A DNA stretch of 64,000 nt from Halobacillus kuroshimensis DSM 18393. GTDB taxonomy: Bacteria; Bacillota; Bacilli; Bacillales; Halobacillaceae. Under the pieces are notes generated by a model, which had not been told where the DNA came from, did not search any database, and was given only the letters and a program-made list of their open reading frames with translations. This document shows, one piece after another, positions 32,841-41,303 of this stretch. How positions within the stretch are numbered: the stretch's first letter is position 1; each line of letters opens with the position of its first letter. The position numbers and the translations under genes are program-made. The DNA lies in assembly GCF_000425705.1 (NCBI RefSeq), contig NZ_AUDY01000008.1:248001-312000 (forward strand), written 5' to 3'.

Positions 32841-33803
32841 ATGGATAATATTTTTGTGGGTGAGCGATTGACGAATTTACGGAAATTGAAAGGACGCACA
32901 CAGGCAGATGTGGCAGCTCAATTTGGAGTGAGCAAACAGGCAGTATCCAAATGGGAAAAAGGGTTGTCGATGCCCGATGTTTTAATCCTCCCTGATCTTG
33001 CTGCATATTTTGGCGTGGAGATTGGATACTTCTTTGATAAAGCGCATGAAGACTCTACTCGGGTTCCGCTTAAAAAAGAAAAGGTCGCTATTCAAGTACG
33101 TGACCTTACGAAAAGGTATAAAGGTGCCGATGCTCCTGTATTGAAGGGAATCAATATAGACATTTACGATGGACTATCAACAGCTATCATGGGGCCTTCC
33201 GGCTGTGGTAAGACGACGTTTGTGAATTGTATTTCCGGATTGGAAACCATTACGGGGGGCAGCGTGATCATGTTTGATCAAGACATTGCCAATCTCAAAG
33301 AACCTAAGTTGACGGAATTCAGAAGAACTCATACCAATTATATATTTCAGCAATATAACCTTGTAGATGTATTGAATGTTCTGGACAATATCAAGCTGCC
33401 TTACAAAACTTCGGGTCAGAAGATCGATCGTGCTCGGTTGAAAGAGCTGATTGAAAGATTGGGGCTGTCCGGCAAAGAGAAGATGATGCCGACGAAATTA
33501 TCCGGAGGACAGCAGCAGCGGGTGGCTATCGCCCGTGCCTTGCTTGGAAAAGGGAAGCTGATCCTTGCTGATGAGCCTACAGGTGCCCTGGATGTCAACA
33601 CGGGAAATGACGTACTGGAACTTTTGCTTGCAGGATCCAAGGAATTCGGCTCACCTGCTGTCATTATTACCCACGACAGCAAAGTTGCCGCAAAATGTGA
33701 TATTGTCCACTTTTTATTAGACGGGAACATTGTAAAAACATTGGAGCGTCCGGATGCGTCTGAAGTATCAAAGGTGATGGTGAGGTTGTCGGAGAATGTT
33801 TAA
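32841..33803 (+). CDS. ABC transporter ATPase with N-terminal XRE DNA-binding domain
   Basis: A 320-residue fusion. Residues 1-65 form an XRE/Cro helix-turn-helix (RTQADVAAQFGVSKQAVSKWE). From about residue 80 there is a complete ABC ATPase: Walker A GPSGCGKTT near 117, signature LSGGQQQRVAIARAL near 220 and Walker B LILADEPTGALD near 240. The ATPase is of the MacB/LolD/BceA type. The layout suggests a transporter that regulates transcription directly. ATG 32841 is preferred since AAGGAG lies 10 bases upstream; ATG 32832 abuts the site. It overlaps the permease gene by 8 bases. Confidence 0.88.
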   Translation: MDNIFVGERLTNLRKLKGRTQADVAAQFGVSKQAVSKWEKGLSMPDVLILPDLAAYFGVEIGYFFDKAHEDSTRVPLKKEKVAIQVRDLTKRYKGADAPVLKGINIDIYDGLSTAIMGPSGCGKTTFVNCISGLETITGGSVIMFDQDIANLKEPKLTEFRRTHTNYIFQQYNLVDVLNVLDNIKLPYKTSGQKIDRARLKELIERLGLSGKEKMMPTKLSGGQQQRVAIARALLGKGKLILADEPTGALDVNTGNDVLELLLAGSKEFGSPAVIITHDSKVAAKCDIVHFLLDGNIVKTLERPDASEVSKVMVRLSENV

Positions 33804-36189
33804 GTTATTAGTACATGACCTTCGTAAAAACCTTCCATTGTTCTTTGGGACTTTCCTTGCAATTATTGTCACGAGTTGTATCATCAGTGCCTGTCTCACC
33901 CTTGTATTTTCATCCGTGGCTGGTTGGGATTCGGGTAAACGGTTTGAAGGGATGGATCTTGTCGTAATGGCGGATCAAGACATTACAGTCTCCCACAAGG
34001 AAGAGGATGGTGATGTTAAAAAGGAATCAGAAAAATCCAATGGCAGAGTCCCACTAAGTCAAGAGCAGCTATCCTTTTTACAGGAGACCTATGATGCTGT
34101 TCCTGATTATACGTTTCATGTCGAAGTGGAAGGTGGAAATGATCTAAAATTGGCCGGGCATAACTTCCGGTCAATGGAGCTGAGTGATTTTCGTTTGAAC
34201 GGATCCCGCCCAGCGCCTGACCAAGTCGTAGTAGATGAAAATTTTGCGGAGAAACATAACCTCCAGATCGGAGATGACCTTCCGATTACAACGAAAAGTG
34301 AATCTAGAGAATTTCAAATTAGTGGGATTGCTCTAAGCGAGGTTCCAGGTATGTATGACCTGCAGAATTACATTTTCTTTGAAGACGCTGCAGCAGAGGA
34401 AAAGGCTGTAGGAAGCTTTAGTGCAGGAATTACTACCTCTTCCCCGGATGATGTGGAAACCTCACTCAAAAAAGATAACTATACCGTATTGAGTGGGGCA
34501 GATAAATCAGAGGCAGAGCTTCCGAACATCGCAGATGAAAATATATCGTTGATGGTCATTTTTATTACGATGGGTTCCGTCTGCCTTGTGATTAGTTTGT
34601 TTGTTATAAGCGGGACCGTCCAATTCTCCATTCAGAACCGCTTTCGAACCCTGGCCCTATTGCGCGTCATCGGGCTGAAAAAGAGCCAGGTCCAAATGGT
34701 GCTTGCTGGACAGGCATTGATCATTGGTTTTGCTGCATCCTTGATCGGCATTCTTCTTGGGATTCCTTTAGCAGAATGGATTGTTAAAGCCTATCAACGG
34801 CTGGGAATTGTTCAGGAAGGCTTTCAGGTGACGCCTATATGGATATGGGAAGGTGTCGTCCTATCCGGGATTATGGTGCTCTCCCTAATCGTTACACTTC
34901 TCACAGCAAAAAGACCTTTATCCGTGTCTCCCATTTCAGCCTTGAAGGAAGAAGGGGACTTTACTCGGAAAACATCCGCTGCCGGCACGATCACCGGTGT
35001 GATTTTGATATTAGGTGGAGCCGCCATTCTGATCTTCACACCCATGAGCGGTGGTATCGGTATAGGAATGGCCTTCTGCGCATGCTCCTTATTTCTCGGC
35101 GGGATCATGAGTCTGACACCATTGTTGATGAAAGCCTTTAACTGGATTCTTTCCGTGTTTTTCAGACGGCTGGGTAAAAGTTTAGGACAGGTCGCTTATG
35201 CAAATATTAAAGAGAAAGCTTCTAAATTTGCTGTTGCTTCTGTCTCGATTTCTATCATGATGACACTGGGTACCGTCATGATGCTGAATAATATCACTTA
35301 CATGGATGCTGTCACACAGCAGCAATATGATTTTGCAAAGGAGTATTCTTACGTTACAGAAAATATTGCTCCCTCTGAGATCGATGGAGGTGAAAATATT
35401 CTGGGGCTGACAAATACCGAAACACTCCTCCATCAAAAAGACGACCTGCTTGATCTGAATATGCTGGTCACTGTGGGGAACGTGCCGGACTTAAACATCA
35501 TTGAGGGAACGTCCACCATCTCTGGTGATTCGATTCTTCTATCCAACAGATTCAAAGAAGCTCAGCCGGGGGATACCCTATCTGTATTTCTTGAAGATGG
35601 CACACAAAAGAACCTGACCGTTAAAGGCATCTTTCAATCAGAGGGACTTAATGATGAAAGCTTTAATAGTGTGACTTCGTTTGAAACGGTGGAGGAAAGC
35701 CTCTACGATTATTCTTTAGCCTACGTTTATTCCGACACACCACTCCCGGGATCGGAAAGAAACAATTACGCTTATTATGCAGACGCGCCATCCTATGATT
35801 TACAGCTGGGGGCTTCCCTTCTTCTTGGGGTGATCGCATTGATCTTATCTATTGTCGCTTTGTTTAATACGTTTGCGGTGATTATGTCTGTAAGAAAACA
35901 GGAGTTTAATGGATTGAAGGTCATTGGCGCAAAGAAAAATCAAATAGTCAAGATGACATTCATTGAAGTCCTTATTGTGACTGTAACCGGTGTGCTTATT
36001 GGTTTGGCTGTTTTGGCTGCCTGTGTGGGTGCCTATTCCTATGCAACGACAGGAGTATTTGATTGGATCGTAGATACAAGAATATTTATCGGCGTCATCA
36101 TTCTGTCTTCTCTATTAGGACTGCTTGCGGGTCTCATCCCATCTTTTACAACAATCGGAAAACTAAAGCGGCAATTCCGTGTCGAGTAA
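33796..36189 (+). CDS. FtsX-type ABC transporter permease
   Basis: A 797-residue permease. An N-terminal helix is followed by an extracytoplasmic domain of about 200 residues (MacB-PCD-like, rich in Asp/Glu), a first FtsX core (three helices near residues 255-380), then a second extracytoplasmic segment and a C-terminal FtsX core (about 670-790, RKQEFNGLKVIGAKKNQI motif). This is the layout of LolE/MacB or peptide-efflux type transporters rather than nutrient importers. It overlaps the XRE-ATPase gene and must form the transporter with it. Substrate unknown; lipid, lipoprotein or antimicrobial peptide are possible. Confidence 0.88.
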   Translation: MFKLLVHDLRKNLPLFFGTFLAIIVTSCIISACLTLVFSSVAGWDSGKRFEGMDLVVMADQDITVSHKEEDGDVKKESEKSNGRVPLSQEQLSFLQETYDAVPDYTFHVEVEGGNDLKLAGHNFRSMELSDFRLNGSRPAPDQVVVDENFAEKHNLQIGDDLPITTKSESREFQISGIALSEVPGMYDLQNYIFFEDAAAEEKAVGSFSAGITTSSPDDVETSLKKDNYTVLSGADKSEAELPNIADENISLMVIFITMGSVCLVISLFVISGTVQFSIQNRFRTLALLRVIGLKKSQVQMVLAGQALIIGFAASLIGILLGIPLAEWIVKAYQRLGIVQEGFQVTPIWIWEGVVLSGIMVLSLIVTLLTAKRPLSVSPISALKEEGDFTRKTSAAGTITGVILILGGAAILIFTPMSGGIGIGMAFCACSLFLGGIMSLTPLLMKAFNWILSVFFRRLGKSLGQVAYANIKEKASKFAVASVSISIMMTLGTVMMLNNITYMDAVTQQQYDFAKEYSYVTENIAPSEIDGGENILGLTNTETLLHQKDDLLDLNMLVTVGNVPDLNIIEGTSTISGDSILLSNRFKEAQPGDTLSVFLEDGTQKNLTVKGIFQSEGLNDESFNSVTSFETVEESLYDYSLAYVYSDTPLPGSERNNYAYYADAPSYDLQLGASLLLGVIALILSIVALFNTFAVIMSVRKQEFNGLKVIGAKKNQIVKMTFIEVLIVTVTGVLIGLAVLAACVGAYSYATTGVFDWIVDTRIFIGVIILSSLLGLLAGLIPSFTTIGKLKRQFRVE

Positions 36190-36268
36190 TGCTTCCGTGG
36201 ATAAAAGGAATAGTTAAAAGTCAGGGCCTATGGGTTGTATGAATATATATATGAAATGTCTCGAAAAG

Positions 36269-36303
36269 AGCGGCTGCTTCCATTAAAGTGGCCGCTATTT
36301 TCC
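36269..36303 (+). terminator. Terminator of the XRE-ABC operon
   Basis: AGCGGC (36269-36274) pairs with GCCGCT (36291-36296), with inner CTT/AAG pairing, followed by ATTTTCC. It is a moderate intrinsic terminator. Confidence 0.65.
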
Positions 36304-36401
36304 ATAAAATAGTAATCATTTGAAACCTCCCTTTTCCTTATACGTACATATAAGGTGGAAGGTGAACCTTCTCTGAGATTTGAAGTATAGGAGGAGGTTT
36401 T

Positions 36402-36677
36402 ATGGTGAAAAAGATGCTTAGTGTCGGATCCATCCTGATCCCAACCGTTTTAACAATTTTGATTGTAAACTTTTTATTCGGCATCGTTCCTTTGAACATA
36501 CAGGGACTTCCGATTAACCTGCCGTTTATACTCTGTCCAATAGGAGCAGTCCTTGGTTTGATCGGCTATAAAATGAACCGGGACAACCTGGCACGGGCAG
36601 GGATGATTTTTAACATTGGTCTCTTCTTGTTCCCGATTGCTTTTAACATCATCGGGACACTGAGCGGAGGCGTTTGA
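36402..36677 (+). CDS. Small membrane protein
   Basis: A 91-residue protein with three hydrophobic segments and a cytoplasmic KMNRDNLARAG loop. GGAGGAGG precedes ATG 36402. No family recognised. It starts a run of small unassigned genes (36.4-42 kb) with short gaps and the same orientation. Confidence 0.65.
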   Translation: MVKKMLSVGSILIPTVLTILIVNFLFGIVPLNIQGLPINLPFILCPIGAVLGLIGYKMNRDNLARAGMIFNIGLFLFPIAFNIIGTLSGGV

Positions 36678-36722
36678 AGCGAATAATCATAAACCAACAT
36701 CCAGCAAAGAAAGGAGTTCTTC

Positions 36723-36959
36723 ATGGATCTTATTTTAGGTGCAGTCCTCATCCTTTGGGGTGTCTTTATCCTGTATGCGTCCATATTCAAGATGAAAGGA
36801 CAGATGGATTATGTAGATGATACCCGACTTGGATCAAGCGGATACCTGGAGTGGGAAAGTGTGGTGAAACTACTGAACAAACTTCCTTATCCTCTGGCAA
36901 AGAGTGTTGTCATGACTATAGGAAGTGGATTCATTTTGCTTGGTGCCTGGGTCATTTAG
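36723..36959 (+). CDS. Small membrane protein
   Basis: A 78-residue protein with an N-terminal and a C-terminal transmembrane helix flanking a charged loop (KGQMDYVDDTRLG). AAAGGAG lies upstream of ATG 36723. It follows the previous membrane gene by 45 bases and is likely co-transcribed. Unknown function. Confidence 0.62.
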   Translation: MDLILGAVLILWGVFILYASIFKMKGQMDYVDDTRLGSSGYLEWESVVKLLNKLPYPLAKSVVMTIGSGFILLGAWVI

Positions 36960-37036
36960 AAAAGTACTTTTCTATTTCAGCAGCACGATAAGATGTTTTG
37001 GGTGAATGATCTAAGCATTGATAAAGGAGGATCCTT

Positions 37037-37072
37037 ATGGACGTTAGGGGGTCATTCAAGGAGAAAAGCTGA
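37037..37072 (+). CDS. 11-codon leader ORF coupled to the next gene
   Basis: ATG 37037 with a textbook AAAGGAGG six bases upstream encodes MDVRGSFKEKS, and the TGA stop at 37070-37072 overlaps the ATG of the next gene (TGATG). The best ribosome binding site in the region thus serves the leader, and the following gene appears to be translated by coupling. Its own GGAG is weaker. Confidence 0.4.
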   Translation: MDVRGSFKEKS

Positions 37073-37356
37073 TGTACAATCCGGACTTGCATTTTCACAT
37101 TGGATATTATGAAGGGTATGACCTGGAGGTTGTCGCATACAAAAGAATCTGGGAACCTCTCTGGGATGTTTATGTTGATGATTCTGGACCTGGCACCTTA
37201 TATTCTCAGGTAATGAATAAAGGACTTGGGGTTTCTGTTGCCCATTATGGAATCCTCATTTTTTCCATTGATGATACAAAGAACTTTGAAAAGCAAGCTT
37301 ATCATTCGTTCGAAAAGTGGTTAAGACACTATAAATTGATAGACGTGGATGCTTAA
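37072..37356 (+). CDS. Hypothetical protein
   Basis: A 94-residue soluble protein rich in aromatic residues (YNPDLHFHIGYYEGYDLEVV, LWDVYVDDSGPG). No family recognised. A GGAG site lies 8 bases upstream, and its start codon overlaps the stop of an 11-codon leader ORF. It lies in the run of small unassigned genes; the size and context would suit a small immunity or accessory protein, but nothing in the sequence proves that. Confidence 0.55.
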   Translation: MYNPDLHFHIGYYEGYDLEVVAYKRIWEPLWDVYVDDSGPGTLYSQVMNKGLGVSVAHYGILIFSIDDTKNFEKQAYHSFEKWLRHYKLIDVDA

Positions 37357-37385
37357 GCAATTTGTTCAGCTTGGAGGTGCGGGAA

Positions 37386-37703
37386 ATGGAAGCGGTCCTT
37401 ACGTTTACCTCTCTTACCGCAGTCATCATCGCAAAGGTCATAAAAAACAAAAAACGCTTAGCGCAACTGACGGCCTTCCAAATGATCGGTGTGGGTGCAA
37501 CTTATGTGGTCAGCGTTTTTATCGGATTTATACTCATTTATTACGGAGGGAATTGGATAGCATCAAAGGTGCCGTATAAGATTTTAAGCACACTCGTATT
37601 TATTCTGATTGTGATTGCAGCGCTATCAGTATGTGTTTCTCTAATGAATAAGACTATATATAAAATCACGAACGGTCTTCTTCCACGTGAGGAGCATGAA
37701 TGA
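37386..37703 (+). CDS. Small membrane protein
   Basis: A 105-residue protein with three predicted transmembrane helices and a basic segment (KVIKNKKR) after the first. TTGGAGGTG lies upstream of ATG 37386. It is 29 bases after the previous gene and overlaps or abuts the next, so it belongs to the same transcription unit. Unknown function. Confidence 0.62.
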   Translation: MEAVLTFTSLTAVIIAKVIKNKKRLAQLTAFQMIGVGATYVVSVFIGFILIYYGGNWIASKVPYKILSTLVFILIVIAALSVCVSLMNKTIYKITNGLLPREEHE

Positions 37704-37725
37704 ACAGGTGAGAGGGGGAACTGGG

Positions 37726-38202
37726 GTGGAAACAACTGTGCTGTTTTACAAAATAGATAAGGAAGAGGTTGAGTCAGCTGATTACATTCTTTGGGCTTAT
37801 TCCATGATCGAGGCGGGGGTTTCCTCCCCTTCTCTTTTTATATTGGCTGCCTTTAGGAAAGATGCCAGCATCTTCGAAGTGGAAGACTATTTCAAAAGGG
37901 CCTGCCGTGAACTTCATGTGAATAACCGTCCTGATTTTGCTGCATGTGCTCGATCTTTTATGAAGGTGCTGGCCGATGATATAGCCAAGAGTGAGCATCC
38001 ATCCATTACGTTTGAGCTTGCCTCCCGTATGTTTCACATCGTAAGGGACCTGGAATATCCTAAGGACTTAATGGTCTGGTACGATATCAGCGAAAGCATC
38101 GATCTACTCGTATATGATCCTTTCCATTCTGACATGAATGAAGCTGACTTGATTTCACTAATAAAAAGAGAAGCGGCTTCTTATCAAGCGGGCAGCTCCT
38201 AA
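37726..38202 (+). CDS. Hypothetical soluble protein
   Basis: A 158-residue, mostly alpha-helical, acidic protein. The start is taken as GTG 37726 because GAGAGGGGG lies 7 bases upstream; ATG 37696, overlapping the previous gene by 8 bases, would add 10 residues. The segment SADYILWAYSMIEAGVSSP followed by LFILAAF recalls small helical proteins seen near contact-dependent toxins, but no family is firmly recognised. Unknown function. Confidence 0.6.
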   Translation: METTVLFYKIDKEEVESADYILWAYSMIEAGVSSPSLFILAAFRKDASIFEVEDYFKRACRELHVNNRPDFAACARSFMKVLADDIAKSEHPSITFELASRMFHIVRDLEYPKDLMVWYDISESIDLLVYDPFHSDMNEADLISLIKREAASYQAGSS

Positions 38203-38365
38203 TCTAAACTGTTCAAGGGGGTGGTCCCTTTCAAGCATCATTCTGATGAGGGAAAAAGTTTTTCATTCCGTGCAGGTCTCCATGCGCGTTCAGCAAGTTT
38301 GTGAATCATTTCAGTGTTTAAAACCTGGGTTTACTAACATTAAATCGATAAGGAAGGGTGGAAGA

Positions 38366-39409
38366 ATGGATCCATTGATGAAAAAGAAAGTGGAGTCATT
38401 GAGTGGAGAAGAAGTTCGTTCAATGGTTTTACAATCATGGTTGATGATGGAGTACGTGGACAGTGGCCATCTATCGCCAGATGAATATGTAGAACGGATA
38501 AAAGCCGTGAAAAAAAGTGTGGATCAGGTGTATAAACAGCAAATGAACCCTTTATCCAGCGACCAAAAAGATATGACAGAGGTTCATATCGTGTTTGGCC
38601 ACTCCGCATATGGGGCGCTCAAAAATACGCTTGAAAATCTTAAAAGAGACAATGACATGGTCATCAACCTCCCTTTGATGTTTTCTATCGGGCCGGTCCG
38701 GAATCTTGATCAGCCAGAAGGGCTGCAGGAACGCCTGGACTGGCTCTATGACCGCATTCACCTGGATGACGAAGAGATCTTCACTTATGTTCAGCAAAAC
38801 AAACAGGCCATGGAAGGCATCCGGAACATTCCTGATCATATCCAGACGACCATCTGGGTTGGAAATAATGCCCATGAACAGTTTGGCCTGCGTTTCGTTC
38901 TGCAGCTGCTGAAAGCATGGAACGGTCGTGTAAGGACAATCAACGTAAGTGAAAGTCACTTAAAACGTTCGACGGGATATCCCATCCATACGGGTGAAAT
39001 CTCTCCAGACCGGATCGGGGAAATGATTCATTATGCTTCAAGTGAACCCATTCCTTTTGAAGCGAGGGATCGTTTGGAGAAAGACTGGCTGCGGTTATCC
39101 TCAGAAAACAGCGAGTTGAGAATATGGGGTGAAGGGGTCTTTTCAAAAACGGTCGACTACTTTGATCCCATCATTATTCAAACCGTAAGAAGTCTTCATG
39201 AAGATGCCGGTTGTGTTGATTTTATTAAAGCAACCAGGATCATAGGAGAAGTGATCGGGCATTCGCGGCAGGTGATCGGTGATGCTTTTATCGAATACCG
39301 GTTGATTCAGCTGGTTCTTGAAAACAGATTGGATATCAAGGGGATTCCGAGAGGCATGCGGTACTTTGCCGTGAGAGTCAAAGAGGAAACAGATTGGGGA
39401 TGTTCATAA
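38366..39409 (+). CDS. DUF1835/DUF3658-like protein
   Basis: A 347-residue soluble protein. An N-terminal helical part (1-65) precedes a DUF1835-like domain (MTEVHIVFGHSAYGALKNTL, ILPLMFSIGP-type segment, then the IWVGNNAHEQFGLRF strand-turn) and a C-terminal DUF3658-like region ending with FIEYRLIQLVLENRLDIKGIPRGM. The biochemical role of these domains is unknown. ATG 38366 has AAGGGTGGAAG upstream; the longer frame starting 120 bases earlier lacks a site. A 94-bp piece of its 3' end is repeated 542 bases downstream. Confidence 0.78.
   Translation: MDPLMKKKVESLSGEEVRSMVLQSWLMMEYVDSGHLSPDEYVERIKAVKKSVDQVYKQQMNPLSSDQKDMTEVHIVFGHSAYGALKNTLENLKRDNDMVINLPLMFSIGPVRNLDQPEGLQERLDWLYDRIHLDDEEIFTYVQQNKQAMEGIRNIPDHIQTTIWVGNNAHEQFGLRFVLQLLKAWNGRVRTINVSESHLKRSTGYPIHTGEISPDRIGEMIHYASSEPIPFEARDRLEKDWLRLSSENSELRIWGEGVFSKTVDYFDPIIIQTVRSLHEDAGCVDFIKATRIIGEVIGHSRQVIGDAFIEYRLIQLVLENRLDIKGIPRGMRYFAVRVKEETDWGCS
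39273..39366 (+). repeat. Source copy of a 94-bp duplicated segment
   Basis: This segment of the DUF1835-like gene (FIEYRLIQLVLENRLDIKG region) is repeated without gaps at 39815-39908 with scattered substitutions. Confidence 0.8.
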
Positions 39410-39467
39410 TTACAAAGATCCTTATTGGAGTCAGCAGCAATTTTGTTAAGGAGAAGGAATTGACCTT

Positions 39468-39824
39468 ATGGAAGAATCAGAGTATATAACTAAATTTTAT
39501 ATATACATAGTCATCGGTGGAGTTTTGGTCGGTTTAATAACATTCCTGACTATCAAAGATATCATTAGAAAAAAACCTTTTGGTATCAGATTTACCCTCT
39601 ATTTAGTATTTACAATGAACTTCGGAATCTCAGCCATTCTTACGAGCATTTCCAGTATTAAATCCACTAAGGAAATCCTTGAAATCGATGGCAGCGGCGT
39701 TTTACTGAATCAGTTAAAGCCTTACAGTGTTAATCTCCCCGTATTTTATCTAATTGTTAGCATCTTAACCCTTTGCGGGTATGCTTTATCTCGCAGGGCG
39801 GAAAGTGACAAGGATGATCGGTGA
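39468..39824 (+). CDS. Small membrane protein
   Basis: A 118-residue protein with three transmembrane helices. AAGGAGAAGG lies upstream of ATG 39468. Its last residues (RRAESDKDDR) are encoded at and just inside the left edge of the duplicated DUF1835-gene fragment, so the present C-terminus was probably shaped by that recombination. No family recognised. Confidence 0.6.
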   Translation: MEESEYITKFYIYIVIGGVLVGLITFLTIKDIIRKKPFGIRFTLYLVFTMNFGISAILTSISSIKSTKEILEIDGSGVLLNQLKPYSVNLPVFYLIVSILTLCGYALSRRAESDKDDR

Positions 39825-39940
39825 TCGTTTTATAGAATACCGGTTGATTCAGTTAGTTCTTGAGTACAAATTGGATATTAAGGGGGTTCCGAGAGGGCTT
39901 GAGGTACTCTATCGTGAAAATCCAAGAGGAACCGGGAAGA
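39815..39940 (+). pseudogene. 3' fragment of a second DUF1835-like gene
   Basis: One frame reads IGDRFIEYRLIQLVLEYKLDIKGVPRG, nearly identical to the C-terminal end of the DUF1835-like protein encoded at 38366-39409. The rest of that gene is absent here. It is the remnant of a tandem copy, now cut off by the small membrane gene at 39468-39824. Confidence 0.75.
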
Positions 39941-39997
39941 GAATTTTGGTAATAAATGGATGTAAGGGTATAGAGATAGAAAAGGAGTGTGTGAAAA

Positions 39998-40249
39998 ATG
40001 CGTGCGTCTGTATCTTTACTCTGTATTGTAACTGCCTTCATCCTGATGATCATCAATCCTGAAGCTCCCGCCGGGTCTTTCATCGAGGAATACCGTCTGA
40101 TTTTTATCATGACGATGCTGCTTCCTGTCATCGGGTTGTTGATTGGCCTGAAGGCTCGGCGGTGGAAGACGTTTGTTCTTTTAGCGAACATCCTTGGCAT
40201 TTTGACGATTACCGTTGTCCATGTCATGGCTGTTCTTTCCTTTGCATGA
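39998..40249 (+). CDS. Small membrane protein
   Basis: An 83-residue protein with three hydrophobic segments separated by short loops (NPEAPAGSFIEEYR, KARRWK). AAAAGGAG lies upstream of ATG 39998. Unknown function. It is in the same orientation as its neighbours, behind the DUF1835 pseudogene fragment. Confidence 0.62.
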   Translation: MRASVSLLCIVTAFILMIINPEAPAGSFIEEYRLIFIMTMLLPVIGLLIGLKARRWKTFVLLANILGILTITVVHVMAVLSFA

Positions 40250-40287
40250 AAACGATAGAATCAAAAAGTTTCGTATAGAAGGGAAGT

Positions 40288-40581
40288 ATGTGGAACCAAA
40301 AGGAGGTGATGATTATCAAAGTTTTCGAGATTGTGCTGCTCCTCTCCGCTATAGCTGCCGTTTGTACATATCTTTTTTATAGAGCAGATTTTCTAGTATA
40401 CACAGCCCTGGCTGGTGGCATCGGTTATTCGGTCCTTCACCTTATCCGCACCTATGAAAGAAGGAAAAACGCTGTATTAGGACATCCGGACGCCAAATAC
40501 TACAATACTTTTGATTCCTATGATGACGACTATGTCCCGGGGGATCTTTTTGATGATATCAGCGATTATGACGGTTCTTGA
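40288..40581 (+). CDS. Small membrane protein with acidic tail
   Basis: A 97-residue protein: two hydrophobic helices, a basic stretch (RTYERRKN) and a strongly acidic C-terminus (FDSYDDDYVPGDLFDDISDYD). ATG 40288 has AAGGGAAG upstream. A perfect AAAGGAGGTGATG follows inside the frame with only a very close ATG at 40309, so the true start is uncertain. Unknown function. Confidence 0.55.
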   Translation: MWNQKEVMIIKVFEIVLLLSAIAAVCTYLFYRADFLVYTALAGGIGYSVLHLIRTYERRKNAVLGHPDAKYYNTFDSYDDDYVPGDLFDDISDYDGS

Positions 40582-40603
40582 TCCTATATACGGAGGTGAG
40601 TCT

Positions 40604-40792
40604 ATGTCCAACCATTCCAATGATGACCCGTCTTTTAATGACGGGATCGATCATCAAAAGAAAATCGAAGGGTATCCAAAACCGAGTGAGGGCGGACTGC
40701 CCGGCCCGATTAAATGGATTGGGTATGTTTTGTTCGGAAGTATTGCCTTGATGATGCTTTTTGCTCTTATTGGAAATTTCATATGGAATTAA
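40604..40792 (+). CDS. Small tail-anchored membrane protein
   Basis: A 62-residue protein with a charged N-terminus (SNHSNDDPSFNDGIDHQ) and one C-terminal transmembrane helix. GGAGGTGAG precedes ATG 40604. It is 22 bases after the previous gene and 13 bases before the acetyltransferase gene, so these are co-transcribed. Unknown function. Confidence 0.6.
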   Translation: MSNHSNDDPSFNDGIDHQKKIEGYPKPSEGGLPGPIKWIGYVLFGSIALMMLFALIGNFIWN

Positions 40793-40805
40793 AGGAGTCG
40801 GGAAC

Positions 40806-41303
40806 ATGTTCAGCTTTACAAAAGTGCAGGAGGCTCATATCCAAAAAGAGTGTAGGCTTCACAACTCAAACCCTGCCTACAATAAAATCGCTTATGATAA
40901 GGAACTTCTAACGGTGGATGACATAAGAGAGCAGTGGAAGGAAGCGGATGAACTCGGTAATGAAAGACATTTGGTTGGTTATGGTGAGAGTTTCATAGGC
41001 ATTATTGAATACGGCATGCAGTCGCCGAACTCCGGAAATCCATGGCTGAGTCTGCTGTTGATGGACAGTACCTATCATGGTCAGGGTTTGGGGAAAAAGG
41101 TGTACAGGGTTTATGAGGAACTTATGAAAAAGCGGCAGGCGGACGTGATTGAAATGGCTGTTCATGCGGACAACCTTCCTGCCGTAAAGTTCTGGACTTC
41201 TCTTGGTTATCTTAAATACAGAGAACGTTTTTATGAAAACAAACGGATGTATAGTTACTATAAGCTGCTGCATGGGAGAGGGGAGGAAACTGGGGATGAG
41301 TGA
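40806..41303 (+). CDS. GNAT family N-acetyltransferase
   Basis: A 165-residue acetyltransferase. The acetyl-CoA motif is visible as LLMDSTYHGQGLGKKVYRVYEE followed by EMAVHADNLPAVKFWTSLGY. AAAGGAG lies upstream of ATG 40806. Its stop overlaps the start of the next GNAT gene by 8 bases. The substrate is unknown. Confidence 0.85.
   Translation: MFSFTKVQEAHIQKECRLHNSNPAYNKIAYDKELLTVDDIREQWKEADELGNERHLVGYGESFIGIIEYGMQSPNSGNPWLSLLLMDSTYHGQGLGKKVYRVYEELMKKRQADVIEMAVHADNLPAVKFWTSLGYLKYRERFYENKRMYSYYKLLHGRGEETGDE

Noticed and set aside
39781-40062. A 93-codon open frame with similarity to the DUF1835-like protein
   Set aside because: The similarity is confined to a duplicated 94-bp fragment; the rest is unrelated, and it overlaps the membrane gene. 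Annotated as a pseudogene fragment instead.
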